Part shown: piece after piece, positions 17,006 through 27,400 of the stretch
Position numbering within the stretch: position 1 is the stretch's first letter
Layout of the letters: the number at the start of each line of letters is the position of its first letter
NCBI RefSeq assembly: GCF_024360925.2
Contig: NZ_CP113517.1
Coordinates: 3,720,001 to 3,784,000, forward strand
DNA length: 64,000 nt
Reading direction: 5' to 3'
DNA from: Methylomonas rapida
GTDB taxonomy: Bacteria; Pseudomonadota; Gammaproteobacteria; Methylococcales; Methylomonadaceae
Notes under the pieces: generated by a model
Databases searched by the model: none
What the model saw: only the letters and a program-made list of their open reading frames with translations
Told to the model about the DNA's origin: nothing
Translations under genes and position numbers: made by a program

Positions 17006-18598
17006 ATGCAAATAGCGGAACACTACGCAAAACCCGTGTTTGGCAAACTTGGCGGCTATTTTCAGCGCATCAACGATTTCAAGGATACGTTCAGCCTGCG
17101 TTGGGGCCGAATCGAGTTTGATATGCATCACGGCATGTCGGCCAATCTGAAAGTGATCCTGAAGGTCTATCGCGACAGTATTTGCGAAACCTTCATCGTG
17201 GATACCGACGCCTTCGATATCGAATGGGATCGGCATAAGCGCGCTACCCGCGATTTTTTCGTTCATCCCTACTCCAGCCATTTCGGCAAGATCAATTGCA
17301 TCAAGTTTTCCTTCATCGTCCACTTGGGCGAACATTCGATAGCCTCGCGCCATGAATACATCTTCATGGACTGGCATCAACTGCAGGACGGCCATCATCA
17401 ACAGCGCACGATCACCGATGAACATGCCACGCCCAATTATTTCCGCACCTACGAACTGAATCCGGCCGAACTGCAGGCGGATGTGGATTGGTACAACCAC
17501 CATTTCGATTCCTTGCATTTGATCCCCAAATTCACCAAGGGGCAGCAATATCATCCGTATCATCCCAAGCGCTTCATCCACGACCATATCGACAAGGTCA
17601 TCATGGTCAAGCGCGACAACCCCAACCGCTTGTGCACGATCAAAGTCAGCGTCGATTGCATAGACGACAACGATTTCATCAATCATTTGATACACGCCAG
17701 CCATCAGGGGGTTTGGGTGCAATGCATCGTGGACTGGCGCAAGATGACGCTGACCAACAGTCACACTTACGCCAATCTGAAACGCTCCGGCATCGAACTG
17801 ATCGGCGTGTTCTGCACCCCGAAACACCACTTGATCGAAGTCGAGCCGGACATGCACACCAAGTTCATCATCTTCAATGATGAGGACGCCATCCTGGGTT
17901 CTTTCAACATCACCTTCGACCGCTGGTGGGCCAACTGGGAATCGGGCATGACCTTCCATTCCAAAGGGGTCTGCCGCTTGCTGGACAATATCTTTCAAAG
18001 CCAGCGCGGCGGCGTGATCCAGAAATACGGCATCGATCCTTTAAGCCCGTTCAATTTGCTGTATACCTTCGGCCGTCACACCATGGCCAACGGCAAGATC
18101 TATCGGCCGCACCACGCCATCCTGGCGGAAATCCACAGAGCCCGGCATTCGATCAAACTGTGCCTGTTCCTGATCGGCGAACTGGTGGGCGATCATCACG
18201 ACAGCGTCGTCACGGCCCTGATTCAAGCCAAGGAACGCGGTGTCGACGTGCGGATTTTGTTCAACGGCCATCTGGCCCGGCAAGGACGCATCGGCGTGGA
18301 AAGGCCGATGCACGAAGAATTGAACCGCCCGCTGCTGCCGGCCGTGCAACGCCTCAGATGGGCCGGCATCCCGGTAGGTTTGGTCTATGGGCAGGATGAC
18401 CATCCCGTGCCCTACTCGCCCATTCATTCCAAATATTGCGTGATCGACGATTACATCGTCATCGAAGGCAGTTTCAATTGGTACAATACCTCGGTGTTCT
18501 CCCATGATCTCGTCGTGGTAGCGGCCAATCATGATGTGGCGCGGCCTTACCTGTATGAATTCGACCAGATTCAACGTGCGTTTCGGGTCTTTTACTGA
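17006..18598 (+). CDS. Phospholipase D-like protein with two HKD motifs
   Basis: A 530-residue soluble protein with two complete PLD catalytic motifs: DMHTKFIIFNDEDAILGSFN (about 280-299) and PIHSKYCVIDDYIVIEGSFN (about 470-489), each HxKx4D with a downstream GSFN. Each half should supply one motif to a shared active site. Residues 1-190 form a separate beta-rich domain unlike cardiolipin synthases, and no membrane segment is seen, so a nuclease or phosphodiesterase role is as likely as a lipid one. It lies 0.7 kb after the jet operon, not co-transcribed. Confidence 0.8.
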   Translation: MQIAEHYAKPVFGKLGGYFQRINDFKDTFSLRWGRIEFDMHHGMSANLKVILKVYRDSICETFIVDTDAFDIEWDRHKRATRDFFVHPYSSHFGKINCIKFSFIVHLGEHSIASRHEYIFMDWHQLQDGHHQQRTITDEHATPNYFRTYELNPAELQADVDWYNHHFDSLHLIPKFTKGQQYHPYHPKRFIHDHIDKVIMVKRDNPNRLCTIKVSVDCIDDNDFINHLIHASHQGVWVQCIVDWRKMTLTNSHTYANLKRSGIELIGVFCTPKHHLIEVEPDMHTKFIIFNDEDAILGSFNITFDRWWANWESGMTFHSKGVCRLLDNIFQSQRGGVIQKYGIDPLSPFNLLYTFGRHTMANGKIYRPHHAILAEIHRARHSIKLCLFLIGELVGDHHDSVVTALIQAKERGVDVRILFNGHLARQGRIGVERPMHEELNRPLLPAVQRLRWAGIPVGLVYGQDDHPVPYSPIHSKYCVIDDYIVIEGSFNWYNTSVFSHDLVVVAANHDVARPYLYEFDQIQRAFRVFY

Positions 18599-18693
18599 CC
18601 CGCCACGCGCCCAGTCCAACCGGAGTTTACGTCATTGAGTGGACGTTATTGCAAAAGCGGGGCTAATTCCAATGCCGCCGGCTCTCCTCGCTT

Positions 18694-21600
18694 TTGTCAA
18701 TGCCGAGGCCTTATGTCCTCCAAGACAAGCTGATCGGCTATTCTCGAGTTTTGCCAGCCATTCCCATGCATCGACTATTCTCTCTTGTGTTACCGCTCAT
18801 TGCCTGCATCGCGCTCGTTGTCAGCTGGCACGAGCTGAATCAGCGGCACATGCGCAATCTGCAAGACCATTTCAAACTGGAATCCCAGCGTCTGGCCACC
18901 AAGATCGATGAACGCATGGCCGCCTATGCGCAGATCTTGCGTGCCGGCGCCGGCTTATTCGCGGCTTCCGGCGAAGTCACGCGCAATGAATGGCACCGCT
19001 TCGTCAAACAACTCAATCTGGATCAATCCTATCACGGCATTCAAGGCGTGGGATTTTCGCTGTACCTTCGTCCCGAGCAGCTGGCCAAGCACATTCAAGA
19101 CATCCGCCGCGAAGGATTTGCGGACTACCAGATCCAACCCGATTCCCTTCGCGCCGAATACAGCAGCATCATTTATCTGGAACCCTTCGCCGGGCGCAAT
19201 CTGCGCGCCTTTGGCTACGACATGTATTCCGAACCGGTCCGCAATGCGGCGATGACCCTGGCGCGCGACAGCGGCAAGGTGGCTTTTACCGGCAAAGTCA
19301 CACTGGTGCAAGAAACCCACGAAAAGATACAAGCGGGTTTTTTGGCTTACACCCCGGTTTACCAGAACGGCGTTTTACCCGACACCGTCGAGCAACGCCG
19401 GCAAAAACTGGTCGGCTGGGTCTATAGCCCCTTTCGCGCCAACGATTTGCTCGATCCCATTCTCCAAAACGATCTGGGGCCGATACGGCTTGAAATCTTC
19501 GACGGCGACGACACCGAGCCGCAAGCACTGCTATACGACAGCGCCAACTATTTTCTGGATACCCCGGCCCCGCCGCCCGTGGAAAATGGCATCTTCAGTT
19601 TAGTGACCCGGTTATCGCTGGAGGGGCACCACTGGACGCTGCGTTTCAACGCCTTGCCCGAGTTCGTGTCATCCACCAAGCTTGAACCGCCATGGGTGGA
19701 GATGTCGGCCATCGGCATCATCACGCTATTATTGTTTACAACCAGCTGGGCCTTCTTCAACACCCGCAAACACGCCCAGCACATTGCCGGGCAATTGACA
19801 AAAACCCTGCGCGAAAGCGAAAACAAGCTGAAACGCATCCTGGACGACATGCCGGTCGGCATTTGCCTGGTGGAGCAAGCGGGCCAAATCTCCTTTCGCA
19901 ACCAGCGTTTCAGACAATTGTTTGGCTATAGCGAAAAAGACGCGCCGTCACTCAAGGAATGGTGGCAATTGGCCTATCCAGACCCCGATTATCGCCGGCA
20001 AGTGCTCGAGACCTGGAACGGCGAAATCGCGCGCGCCGCCAGCACCGCCACCGATATAAAGCCCATTGAGTACCGCGTCACCGCAAAAAACGGACAAACG
20101 CTGGACGTGCAGATTTCCGGCATCACTTTCGGCGAAAGTTTTCTTGCCACCTTCGTCGATCAGACCGAGCGCAAACGCCTGGAACAACACCTGGCCACCC
20201 GTAGCGACGAACTCCAGGCCATATTCGATGCCGCCCCGCTGGGCATCGTGTTGCTGCGTAACCGCATCGTCCTGAACTGCAACCATAAACTGGAACAACT
20301 CTTCGGCTACTACGCCGGCGAACTGTGCGGAGATTCGACGCAAAAATGGTTCACGGACATCGCCGCATACCAGCGCTTTGGCCAGGAATTGTATCCCCAT
20401 CTCGGCACGGACAAAGCCGCTCAGCGCGAACAACTCTTCGTAGGCAAAAATGGGCGCACTTTCTGGGCGAGAGTCACGGCCCAATTATTGAGCCATTCCA
20501 CGGAAGGGGATACCTTGATCGCCATCATCGAGGACATGACCCAGGAACGCGAAGCGACCGCCAGGCTCGCGGAACAAAAAGAATTGGCCGAAGCCGCCAG
20601 CCGCGCCAAAAGCGCCTTCGTCGCCAACATGAGCCACGAAATTCGCACGCCGATGAACGCCGTGCTCGGTTTGCTGCAGTTGCTGCAACACACCGACCTG
20701 AACCCACGCCAACTCGACTATACGCAAAAAATCAAGGCCGCCGCGCAGTCCCTACTGGCTATCTTGAATGACATCCTGGATTTTTCCAAAGTAGAAGCCG
20801 GCAAACTGGTGCTCGACAGCACCGCATTTCGCCTCGATGAATTGCTGCGCAATCTCTCGGTCATGCTGGCTACAAACCTGCATAACAAGCAGGTCGAGAT
20901 ATTGTTCGAGCTCGACCCGAAAGTTCCGCGTGCCTTGCGCGGAGACCCGCTGCGGTTGCAACAAGTGCTGCTGAATCTGACCGGCAACGCCTTCAAGTTC
21001 ACCGAGCACGGCGAAGTCATCCTCGGATTGCACTTGGTGGAGGCCACGCCGGATTCCGCCCGGATCGAGTTTTCCATACGCGATACCGGCATCGGTATTC
21101 CCGCGGACCGCTTGAATGCCATTTTCGAGGGCTTTGCCCAGGCGGAATCATCGACCTCGCGCCGCTATGGCGGCACCGGCCTCGGTTTGCCTATCAGCCA
21201 GCGCCTGATCCGTTTGATGGGCGGCGAACTGATCGTCGAAAGTACGTTAGGCCAGGGGAGCCATTTTCATTTCATTCTCGACTTTGCCCGCGACGCCGAA
21301 ACCCTGGCAACTGAACGAGAAGTCGTGCGCGGCATCGACCCTGACACCTTGTCGCGCCGCATGCATGTCTTGATAGTCGACGACAATGCCACGGCTCGCG
21401 AGGTGTTGGCGCACACCACGCAATCCTTCGGCTGGCGTACCGTAACCGCGGCCTGCGGCAACGAAGCCCTGGAGTTGATACGAGACCGGCTCAAGATCGG
21501 CGATCCATTCGATGTCATTTGCATGGATTGGCTGATGCCCGGCATGGACGGCTGGGAAACCGCTCAACGCATACGCGCGCTGCAACATGAATCTATTGGC

Positions 21601-22827
21601 GCCCCTATCATTCTGATGATCACGGCGCACGGCCGAGAATTCATCGTCGAACGCCTAGAACGTGAATCCATGCCGCTCGATGGCTTTTTGGTCAAGCCCA
21701 TCACCCCTTCCATGCTATTCGACGCCATCGCCGAAGCCACCGGAGGCCGTTCGGTAACCCAGGAGCAGGTTGAAATATCCCGCCGGCCCGACGGCAAACC
21801 GCTCGCAGGCCTGCATCTGCTGCTGGTGGAAGACAATCCGTTGAATCAACAAGTCGCGCAAGAATTATTGACTCACGCCGGCGCCCACGTCCAAGTCGCC
21901 AACAACGGCGAGCAATGCATAAATTGCATCAATACGCTGCCTCGCCCCTTCGATGCGATATTGATGGACATCCAGATGCCTGGCATGGACGGTTATCAGG
22001 CCACCCACATCCTGCGGAAAGACCTGCATGTCAAAACCCCCATCATTGCAATGACCGCCAACGCGCTACCGTCCGATCGGGAGGCCTGCATGGCCGCCGG
22101 CATGAACGACCATATCGGCAAGCCTTTCGACATCGCCGAATTGATCGCCGCCTTGCTACACCATTGCGGTAAAAAAGTCAGCGGCTCGACTAACGCCGCC
22201 AAATCCATCACGGTCGACACCGGCCTGCCACCGCTGCCGGCCGGTTTCGACACCGCTCACGCCTTGGCCCGGCTAGGCAATGATCGCGGTCTGTATGCGC
22301 AAATGGCGCGGCGTTTTCAGAACGATCAACAAGAGATGCTGGCACGCATGGATCAGGCCATGCAGCAACAAGACCATGCCAGTCTGGCCCGGGAGCTGCA
22401 TACCCTGAAAGGCCTGGCGGCGACGCTCGGCGCGCGGGCCCTCTCGGAACAAGCCGCGGCGGCGGAAACCCGCATCAAGGACAAGGCGGATCGGCCAGAG
22501 ATCGAACAGCTCATCGCCGCCTTGCGCGAACGACTGCGGGAAAGCAATCGCCTATTGTCCGATTTAGCCGAGCGCTTGGATCCGCCCCGTCCTGCCGCAG
22601 CGGCCTACCCGGCCAATCCGGAACGGATACTGGAACTGCTGAAGCAACTCGAGCGGCTGCTGGTCGAACATAACATGCGCGCGCTAGAGGCCCATGCCGA
22701 ACTCAAGCGCGAAGTCGCCGCCATGCCAAGCGCGCCCTACGCCGCCTTGGACGACGCCATCGGCAAACTTGACTTTGCAGCCGCGCATGAACAAATCCTT
22801 ACTCTATTAGCCTTACATAATCCATGA
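18694..22827 (+). CDS. Hybrid sensor histidine kinase: CHASE-PAS-PAS-HisKA-HATPase-REC-REC-Hpt
   Basis: A 1377-residue membrane kinase. TM1 is about 28-45, a periplasmic CHASE domain about 75-300 (GFSLYLRPEQLAKHI, IYLEPFAGRNLRAFGYDMYS), TM2 about 335-355, then two PAS domains. Phospho-His is in NMSHEIRTPMNAVLGL (about 648); ATPase G boxes RDTGIGIPADR and GGTGLGLPISQ. Two receivers follow (Asp in CMDWLMPGMDG about 944, and LMDIQMPGMDG about 1091) and an Hpt domain (His in ELHTLKGLAATLGA about 1235). It overlaps the next gene by 4 bp, so it probably feeds the REC-GGDEF protein. A start at 18766 is also possible. Confidence 0.9.
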   Translation: MSMPRPYVLQDKLIGYSRVLPAIPMHRLFSLVLPLIACIALVVSWHELNQRHMRNLQDHFKLESQRLATKIDERMAAYAQILRAGAGLFAASGEVTRNEWHRFVKQLNLDQSYHGIQGVGFSLYLRPEQLAKHIQDIRREGFADYQIQPDSLRAEYSSIIYLEPFAGRNLRAFGYDMYSEPVRNAAMTLARDSGKVAFTGKVTLVQETHEKIQAGFLAYTPVYQNGVLPDTVEQRRQKLVGWVYSPFRANDLLDPILQNDLGPIRLEIFDGDDTEPQALLYDSANYFLDTPAPPPVENGIFSLVTRLSLEGHHWTLRFNALPEFVSSTKLEPPWVEMSAIGIITLLLFTTSWAFFNTRKHAQHIAGQLTKTLRESENKLKRILDDMPVGICLVEQAGQISFRNQRFRQLFGYSEKDAPSLKEWWQLAYPDPDYRRQVLETWNGEIARAASTATDIKPIEYRVTAKNGQTLDVQISGITFGESFLATFVDQTERKRLEQHLATRSDELQAIFDAAPLGIVLLRNRIVLNCNHKLEQLFGYYAGELCGDSTQKWFTDIAAYQRFGQELYPHLGTDKAAQREQLFVGKNGRTFWARVTAQLLSHSTEGDTLIAIIEDMTQEREATARLAEQKELAEAASRAKSAFVANMSHEIRTPMNAVLGLLQLLQHTDLNPRQLDYTQKIKAAAQSLLAILNDILDFSKVEAGKLVLDSTAFRLDELLRNLSVMLATNLHNKQVEILFELDPKVPRALRGDPLRLQQVLLNLTGNAFKFTEHGEVILGLHLVEATPDSARIEFSIRDTGIGIPADRLNAIFEGFAQAESSTSRRYGGTGLGLPISQRLIRLMGGELIVESTLGQGSHFHFILDFARDAETLATEREVVRGIDPDTLSRRMHVLIVDDNATAREVLAHTTQSFGWRTVTAACGNEALELIRDRLKIGDPFDVICMDWLMPGMDGWETAQRIRALQHESIGAPIILMITAHGREFIVERLERESMPLDGFLVKPITPSMLFDAIAEATGGRSVTQEQVEISRRPDGKPLAGLHLLLVEDNPLNQQVAQELLTHAGAHVQVANNGEQCINCINTLPRPFDAILMDIQMPGMDGYQATHILRKDLHVKTPIIAMTANALPSDREACMAAGMNDHIGKPFDIAELIAALLHHCGKKVSGSTNAAKSITVDTGLPPLPAGFDTAHALARLGNDRGLYAQMARRFQNDQQEMLARMDQAMQQQDHASLARELHTLKGLAATLGARALSEQAAAAETRIKDKADRPEIEQLIAALRERLRESNRLLSDLAERLDPPRPAAAAYPANPERILELLKQLERLLVEHNMRALEAHAELKREVAAMPSAPYAALDDAIGKLDFAAAHEQILTLLALHNP

Positions 22828-23783
22828 CTTTTAAGTATATACCGCCTTCCCAGTTAGCCCCCCTGCTTGTGTTACCGGAGCGGCCAAGGCTTTTGATCGT
22901 GGACGATCAGCCCATCAACATTCAAACGCTATATCGGATTTTTCAGAGCGACCACGAAATATTCATGGCCACCGATGGCCAGCAGGCTTTATCGTTGTGC
23001 TGGAATGGCGTGCCGCCGGATTTGATATTACTGGACATCGTCATGCCGGGCCTGGACGGTCTGACAGTGTGCCGCCAACTGAAAACCAACCCCCTGACAT
23101 CGGACATCCCGGTTATTTTCGTCACCGCGCAAACCGATCCTAATGACGAAACCCGAGCCCTGGAAGCCGGCGGCGTCGACTTCATCACCAAACCGGTCAA
23201 CCCGGCAGTCGTTCGCGCCCGCGTAAAAACCCATCTGACCTTGAAATTCCAAAACGACTTGCTGCGGGTCCTGGCTTTCATAGACGGTTTGACCGGCCTC
23301 GCCAACCGCCGCCGTTTCGATGAAACCTTGCAACTGGAATGGCGGCGCTGCCGCCGGAATGATTCGCCGCTGGCCTTGCTGATGATAGACATCGATCACT
23401 TCAAACTTTACAACGATCGCTACGGCCATCAAGCCGGCGACAGCTGCTTACAGGCCGTCGCCGCAACCCTGAAAGCCGCCTTTGGCCGCGCCCAGGATCT
23501 GGTGGCGCGTTACGGTGGCGAGGAATTCGTTTGCCTGCTGCCGGAATGCGATCATGCCGCGGCAAAACCGAAAGCCGATGCGCTGGTGCAGGCAGTGGCC
23601 GCGCTCGGACTGCCTCACGAGAGTTCACCGACGGCCGCCACCCTGACCATCAGCCTGGGGATTGCCGTGATCATTCCGAATGTCAGCCGCAGCCCGGAGG
23701 ACTTGGTGATGGCGGCTGACGCGGCGCTTTATCAAGCCAAACAGCAGGGCCGCAACCAAGTCTGCTCGGCGCCGCTATCATGA
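22824..23783 (+). CDS. Response regulator with diguanylate cyclase output (REC-GGDEF)
   Basis: 319 residues. The receiver domain has Asp in LILLDIVMPGLDG, Thr in FVTAQ and Lys in FITKPVNPAVV. The GGDEF domain starts at FIDGLTGLANRRRFDETL and has an intact GGEEF active site, preceded five residues earlier by RxxD (RAQD), the c-di-GMP product-inhibition site. So it should make c-di-GMP under feedback control when phosphorylated. Its start overlaps the hybrid-kinase stop (ATGA), which points to that kinase as its phosphodonor through the Hpt domain. Confidence 0.92.
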   Translation: MTFKYIPPSQLAPLLVLPERPRLLIVDDQPINIQTLYRIFQSDHEIFMATDGQQALSLCWNGVPPDLILLDIVMPGLDGLTVCRQLKTNPLTSDIPVIFVTAQTDPNDETRALEAGGVDFITKPVNPAVVRARVKTHLTLKFQNDLLRVLAFIDGLTGLANRRRFDETLQLEWRRCRRNDSPLALLMIDIDHFKLYNDRYGHQAGDSCLQAVAATLKAAFGRAQDLVARYGGEEFVCLLPECDHAAAKPKADALVQAVAALGLPHESSPTAATLTISLGIAVIIPNVSRSPEDLVMAADAALYQAKQQGRNQVCSAPLS

Positions 23784-23846
23784 AACCGTTAGCGGGCTTG
23801 TAATCGAAAAAGCTGAAGTTTTTTCACTCCAGAACGCGAATCCAGG

Positions 23847-23967
23847 AGTGCGATAGCTGAAGCTATCGCACTGGCCAAAGCGATTAGCCAATGTTTAGAA
23901 ATGTGTGGGAAATAAGCTCGACAATGATAGGCGCGAATTCATTCGCACTGTGCGGATAAATCCGCAC
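23847..23967. repeat. Cluster of short palindromes
   Basis: Three perfect palindromes in the gap between the cyclase and bacteriohemerythrin genes: AGTGCGATAGCT/AGCTATCGCACT (23847-23872), GCGAATTCATTCGC (23933-23946) and GTGCGGATAAATCCGCAC (23950-23967). None has a T tract. They look like extragenic palindromic elements; one could double as a terminator for the convergent genes. Confidence 0.6.
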
Positions 23968-24024
23968 CTACACCGAATACTTGCATGGATTATTTCATGT
24001 TCATTCCTTACCGACGTTGGCAGC

Positions 24025-24435
24025 CTACTGAAGCAGATGCTCATTGCTCAGAAACTTGCCGAGCTTCTTGTCGGTTTGCGAGGTGTGCATCACGAACCAA
24101 TCAAACAAGAACACAACCACCGCTTCCAGGTTGATGCGGTCCTGGGCATAAGCCTCCACCCGCTCGCGCAGGCTTTCCATCAATTCGACATGCTTGCGCT
24201 GATGGTCCAGATAATCCGGATAGCCGGTTTTCAACATCAGGTTTTCCTCGCTGTAAAAGTGAAAATCCACGAACTTTTCCACTTCCCGCAGCAAGCGCAG
24301 GCACCAATCCTTGGGCTCTTGTCGTTCGGATGCTTCCGACACATGGCGGATCAAGTCCAAAAACACCTGATGCTCGCTGTCGATGCGCGGGCGCCCTAAC
24401 TCAAACTTCTTTTCCCATGGAATATCAATAGCCAT
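24025..24435 (-). CDS. Bacteriohemerythrin
   Basis: A 136-residue single-domain hemerythrin with the full di-iron ligand set: His22 (SEHQVF), His59 and Glu63 (HFYSEE), His78 and His82 (HQRKH), His117 and Asp122 (HTSQTD). It binds O2 reversibly in the cytoplasm; in methanotrophs such proteins are thought to supply O2 to methane monooxygenase or to sense oxygen. Its position next to a c-di-GMP signalling pair may be coincidental. Confidence 0.93.
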   Translation of the reverse strand: MAIDIPWEKKFELGRPRIDSEHQVFLDLIRHVSEASERQEPKDWCLRLLREVEKFVDFHFYSEENLMLKTGYPDYLDHQRKHVELMESLRERVEAYAQDRINLEAVVVFLFDWFVMHTSQTDKKLGKFLSNEHLLQ

Positions 24436-24464
24436 GAATTGCCTCTAATGTTTTAAACAACGGA

Positions 24465-27400
24465 CTAAGGTTTGGCCGCTCGATAAGGACCGAGCGGGTC
24501 GGCGCCCAAGGTGCCGACCAACAACTGTAAATAGTCCGGACTTTTGACTTGATTCAGCTTTAGTTTGGCCCGCTGCAAGCGTTGCGTCAGTTGCATGTTG
24601 CTGACATGGGCGTTCAAACGGGTGTCTTGTGCCTGTTCTTGCAGATAGTCGACATGGCGCTGCCACAAGGCGACATCGCGCCGTTGCTTGATTTCCAGTC
24701 TTTCATGATACCAATCCGAGTTCAGCAAATACTCGCGCGTAAACATACTTCGGATTTCGTGGTGATGCGCATCCATTCCCTTGTAATGACCATCGGCCAT
24801 GATATGCAACAAGGCATACAGCGGCGGACAGGCATCCTCGATGCTGCCATCATCGAGGTATTGCTGGGCCACGCGCTGCTGAGTCTCGACGATGTTGTTC
24901 ACGCCATCGACGAACACATCCAGATTTTGTACTTCTGGCTGCAAAATGTCGTCAGTGAACACCGCATAAGGATTGTCGAAAATCTTGCCCAACAAGCCAT
25001 GCACGAAATGGCTGGTGATGCGATAACCCAGGCGACTGGCCAGCACCAGGCGGCCGTTATGCTCGAAATCGGCCAAAGGCTCCAGATAACCGTGTTTCAA
25101 AAGATAATCCGGGTGACGCTCTGTCGGAGACAGGCGGGCCCAGATTTCGGGAATCAACAAACTGATGTCGTGATCGACGCGAATATCCGGGCCGATATGG
25201 CCTGCCGAGCTGGAAAAACCGGGGTAACCCGTCAGGATGAACGATACCAGGGCATTGTTCAGATCGGCCGTCGGCCGCAGCGCATTGAAAGGTCCCTTGG
25301 TCAGCGCACCTTCGCTGCCGGCGCCGGTGGTTGACGGAGATTTGCCGGTCAACGAGCAGACGAAGTCCATGAACAGCTCGGGCAGTTCCTGGTAATGAAT
25401 CGGGTTATACACCGCCAAGGCGCGAATCGGGCCATCGGGCGGATTGTTGCGACGCCCCGTCAGCACCGCATCGACCGGGTGACAAACCGGCTGATGCAAC
25501 GGAATCTTGCGATGCAACCGCGCCCCCATTTCTGCCACGTATTTGCGTAGCGGCTTGATCAAGTCGCCGCGGGTTTCCAGATAACGCGGGTTTTTCGAGG
25601 GCTTGCCGTCCACCAACCGCGGATGAGCCGAGGACACCACATAAGGCTCCCGCTGCTGATAGGCCTCGTGCAACAGTTGCTGCATCGGTGGCGTGAATTT
25701 GGAAAACGTCATCACGTCTTCGACCACATTGGCGAGTTTTTCAGGGTCCAGTGGCTCGAAATTGGCCATGAAATTGCCCGGCGCCGACATGTTGGCTTCG
25801 GTTTGTTTGTCGTAACCGGGATGAATGGCATCGTCGGGGCGCTGGAACAGCCGGTATTCACAGTTGGTGACCAGCTTGACGCTATTGACGTGCGGATTGT
25901 CCACCGCCAGCCAGCGCCGGATGCTATCGACCGGGGTCACCACGGAGGCGCTGATATCGTCTTCCATCTGCACCTTTTCGCAGGCCAGATAATCCTGCCG
26001 TACCTTGAACGTACGCCAGCCGCCATCCTGATCGAAACCCACCCGCAAATAGGTGGCGACGATCTTGCGGTGGTGCAATTTGAGTTCATGGCCCGGCGCG
26101 CCGTCGATGATGTCGACCGACAAATGGTCGCGCCAGCGGTCGCCCCATTCGCTGCGATAGAAGCGTTTGATGATGAAGACCAAAGCCAAGATACTTGGGG
26201 GGATAGACTTGAGCCAGGCGTTGAATTCCGCCGTATAGGTCGGCGATGGAGTCAGTAGCTTGATCACGGAACCCAGGCTGCGTTCGGGGCTCAACGGCGG
26301 CCGGCTGATACCGGTCGGATGCGGCGTCAAGAAGCGGTCGGAATAGTCGCGATCGAAAATCGCCTGCACCTTATCCAGATCGCGTTGCAGATCGTCGACG
26401 AACAACGGGCCATAAATGACGGCGTCTTCGATGGACTTGGAAATTTCCGATTTGCCGCCGCCCGATACCGTGCAGGGCTTATGGCAAAAAGTGCCTTCGG
26501 CCACGGTGCCGACCAGGCGCCAGGACGGCGCGCCAGGATGTTTGCACATCTCGATTTTGTAGCCATTGGGCTGGATGTAAATCTTGCCGGGGCGCAGGCG
26601 TATGCTGTGGCTTTGGCCATTTTTGACCCAGGTGATCTTCTGGGAATTCAGATTCATGCGCAAATCCTGCGGCACGTAGATGATGTCCGGGAAATGCTTG
26701 TCGACCGCATAACCTTCGGGCTGCACATCCATCACAGGCCCATAGTGGTAGGCCATTTCGTCGAAATCGTAGCCCGGCTCGCGCGTTACGCTTTCGACGC
26801 CGAATTCGTCGCCGTGGTTATAGCGTCTGAACGCCAAGGCGCCGCCGGCATGTTCCTCTTCGGCCAGACCATAGAGATTGGCGGCGAAGCTGATCTGGGT
26901 TTTGACTTCTTTCTTGCAGTAACCGTAATAATTGTCCGCCAGCAGCGTGACGATGACGCCGGACGCATCGCGGGCCGTCAACTTGAAGGCCTGGCCGTTG
27001 TTGTACAACTCGTCTTCTTGCTCCCAGCACATGCCATCGGCGCGCTGCCGTTCCGTGGCGTCATCCCAGTGCGGCAGGCCGACATCCTTCTTGCGCAGTT
27101 TGGCCAGGTGCGGGGCCAGGATCACGCAACCACTATGCCCGCTCCAATGGTCGACATCCAACGCCGCGTCGCATTCGGGCAATGCCGGGTTGCCGCCGTT
27201 GCCGAAAATGCTCTCGACGAAATCCAGATTGCTGACTAGATTGCCGGGGGCGAAGAAACGAATCTCCATCGATTTCTCCGGCTCGATACCCGGGATCTCC
27301 GGACAAACGATAGGCCTGAGTAACAGCGAGGCAAACATCCGCGCGGGCTGAGGCTGATTGGCGGTAAACGGCACGATCAACATGTCAGCCGGCGGATTCA

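Noticed and set aside
16826..17998. 390-codon minus-strand open frame
   Set aside because: It is the complement of the phospholipase D-like gene, whose HKD motifs and codon use are convincing; the minus-strand product shows no motif.
24582..27239. Long plus-strand open frames (211-306 codons) opposite the PEPCK-like gene
   Set aside because: GC-rich antisense frames with Arg/His/Gln-rich, low-complexity products; the minus-strand gene is coherent throughout.
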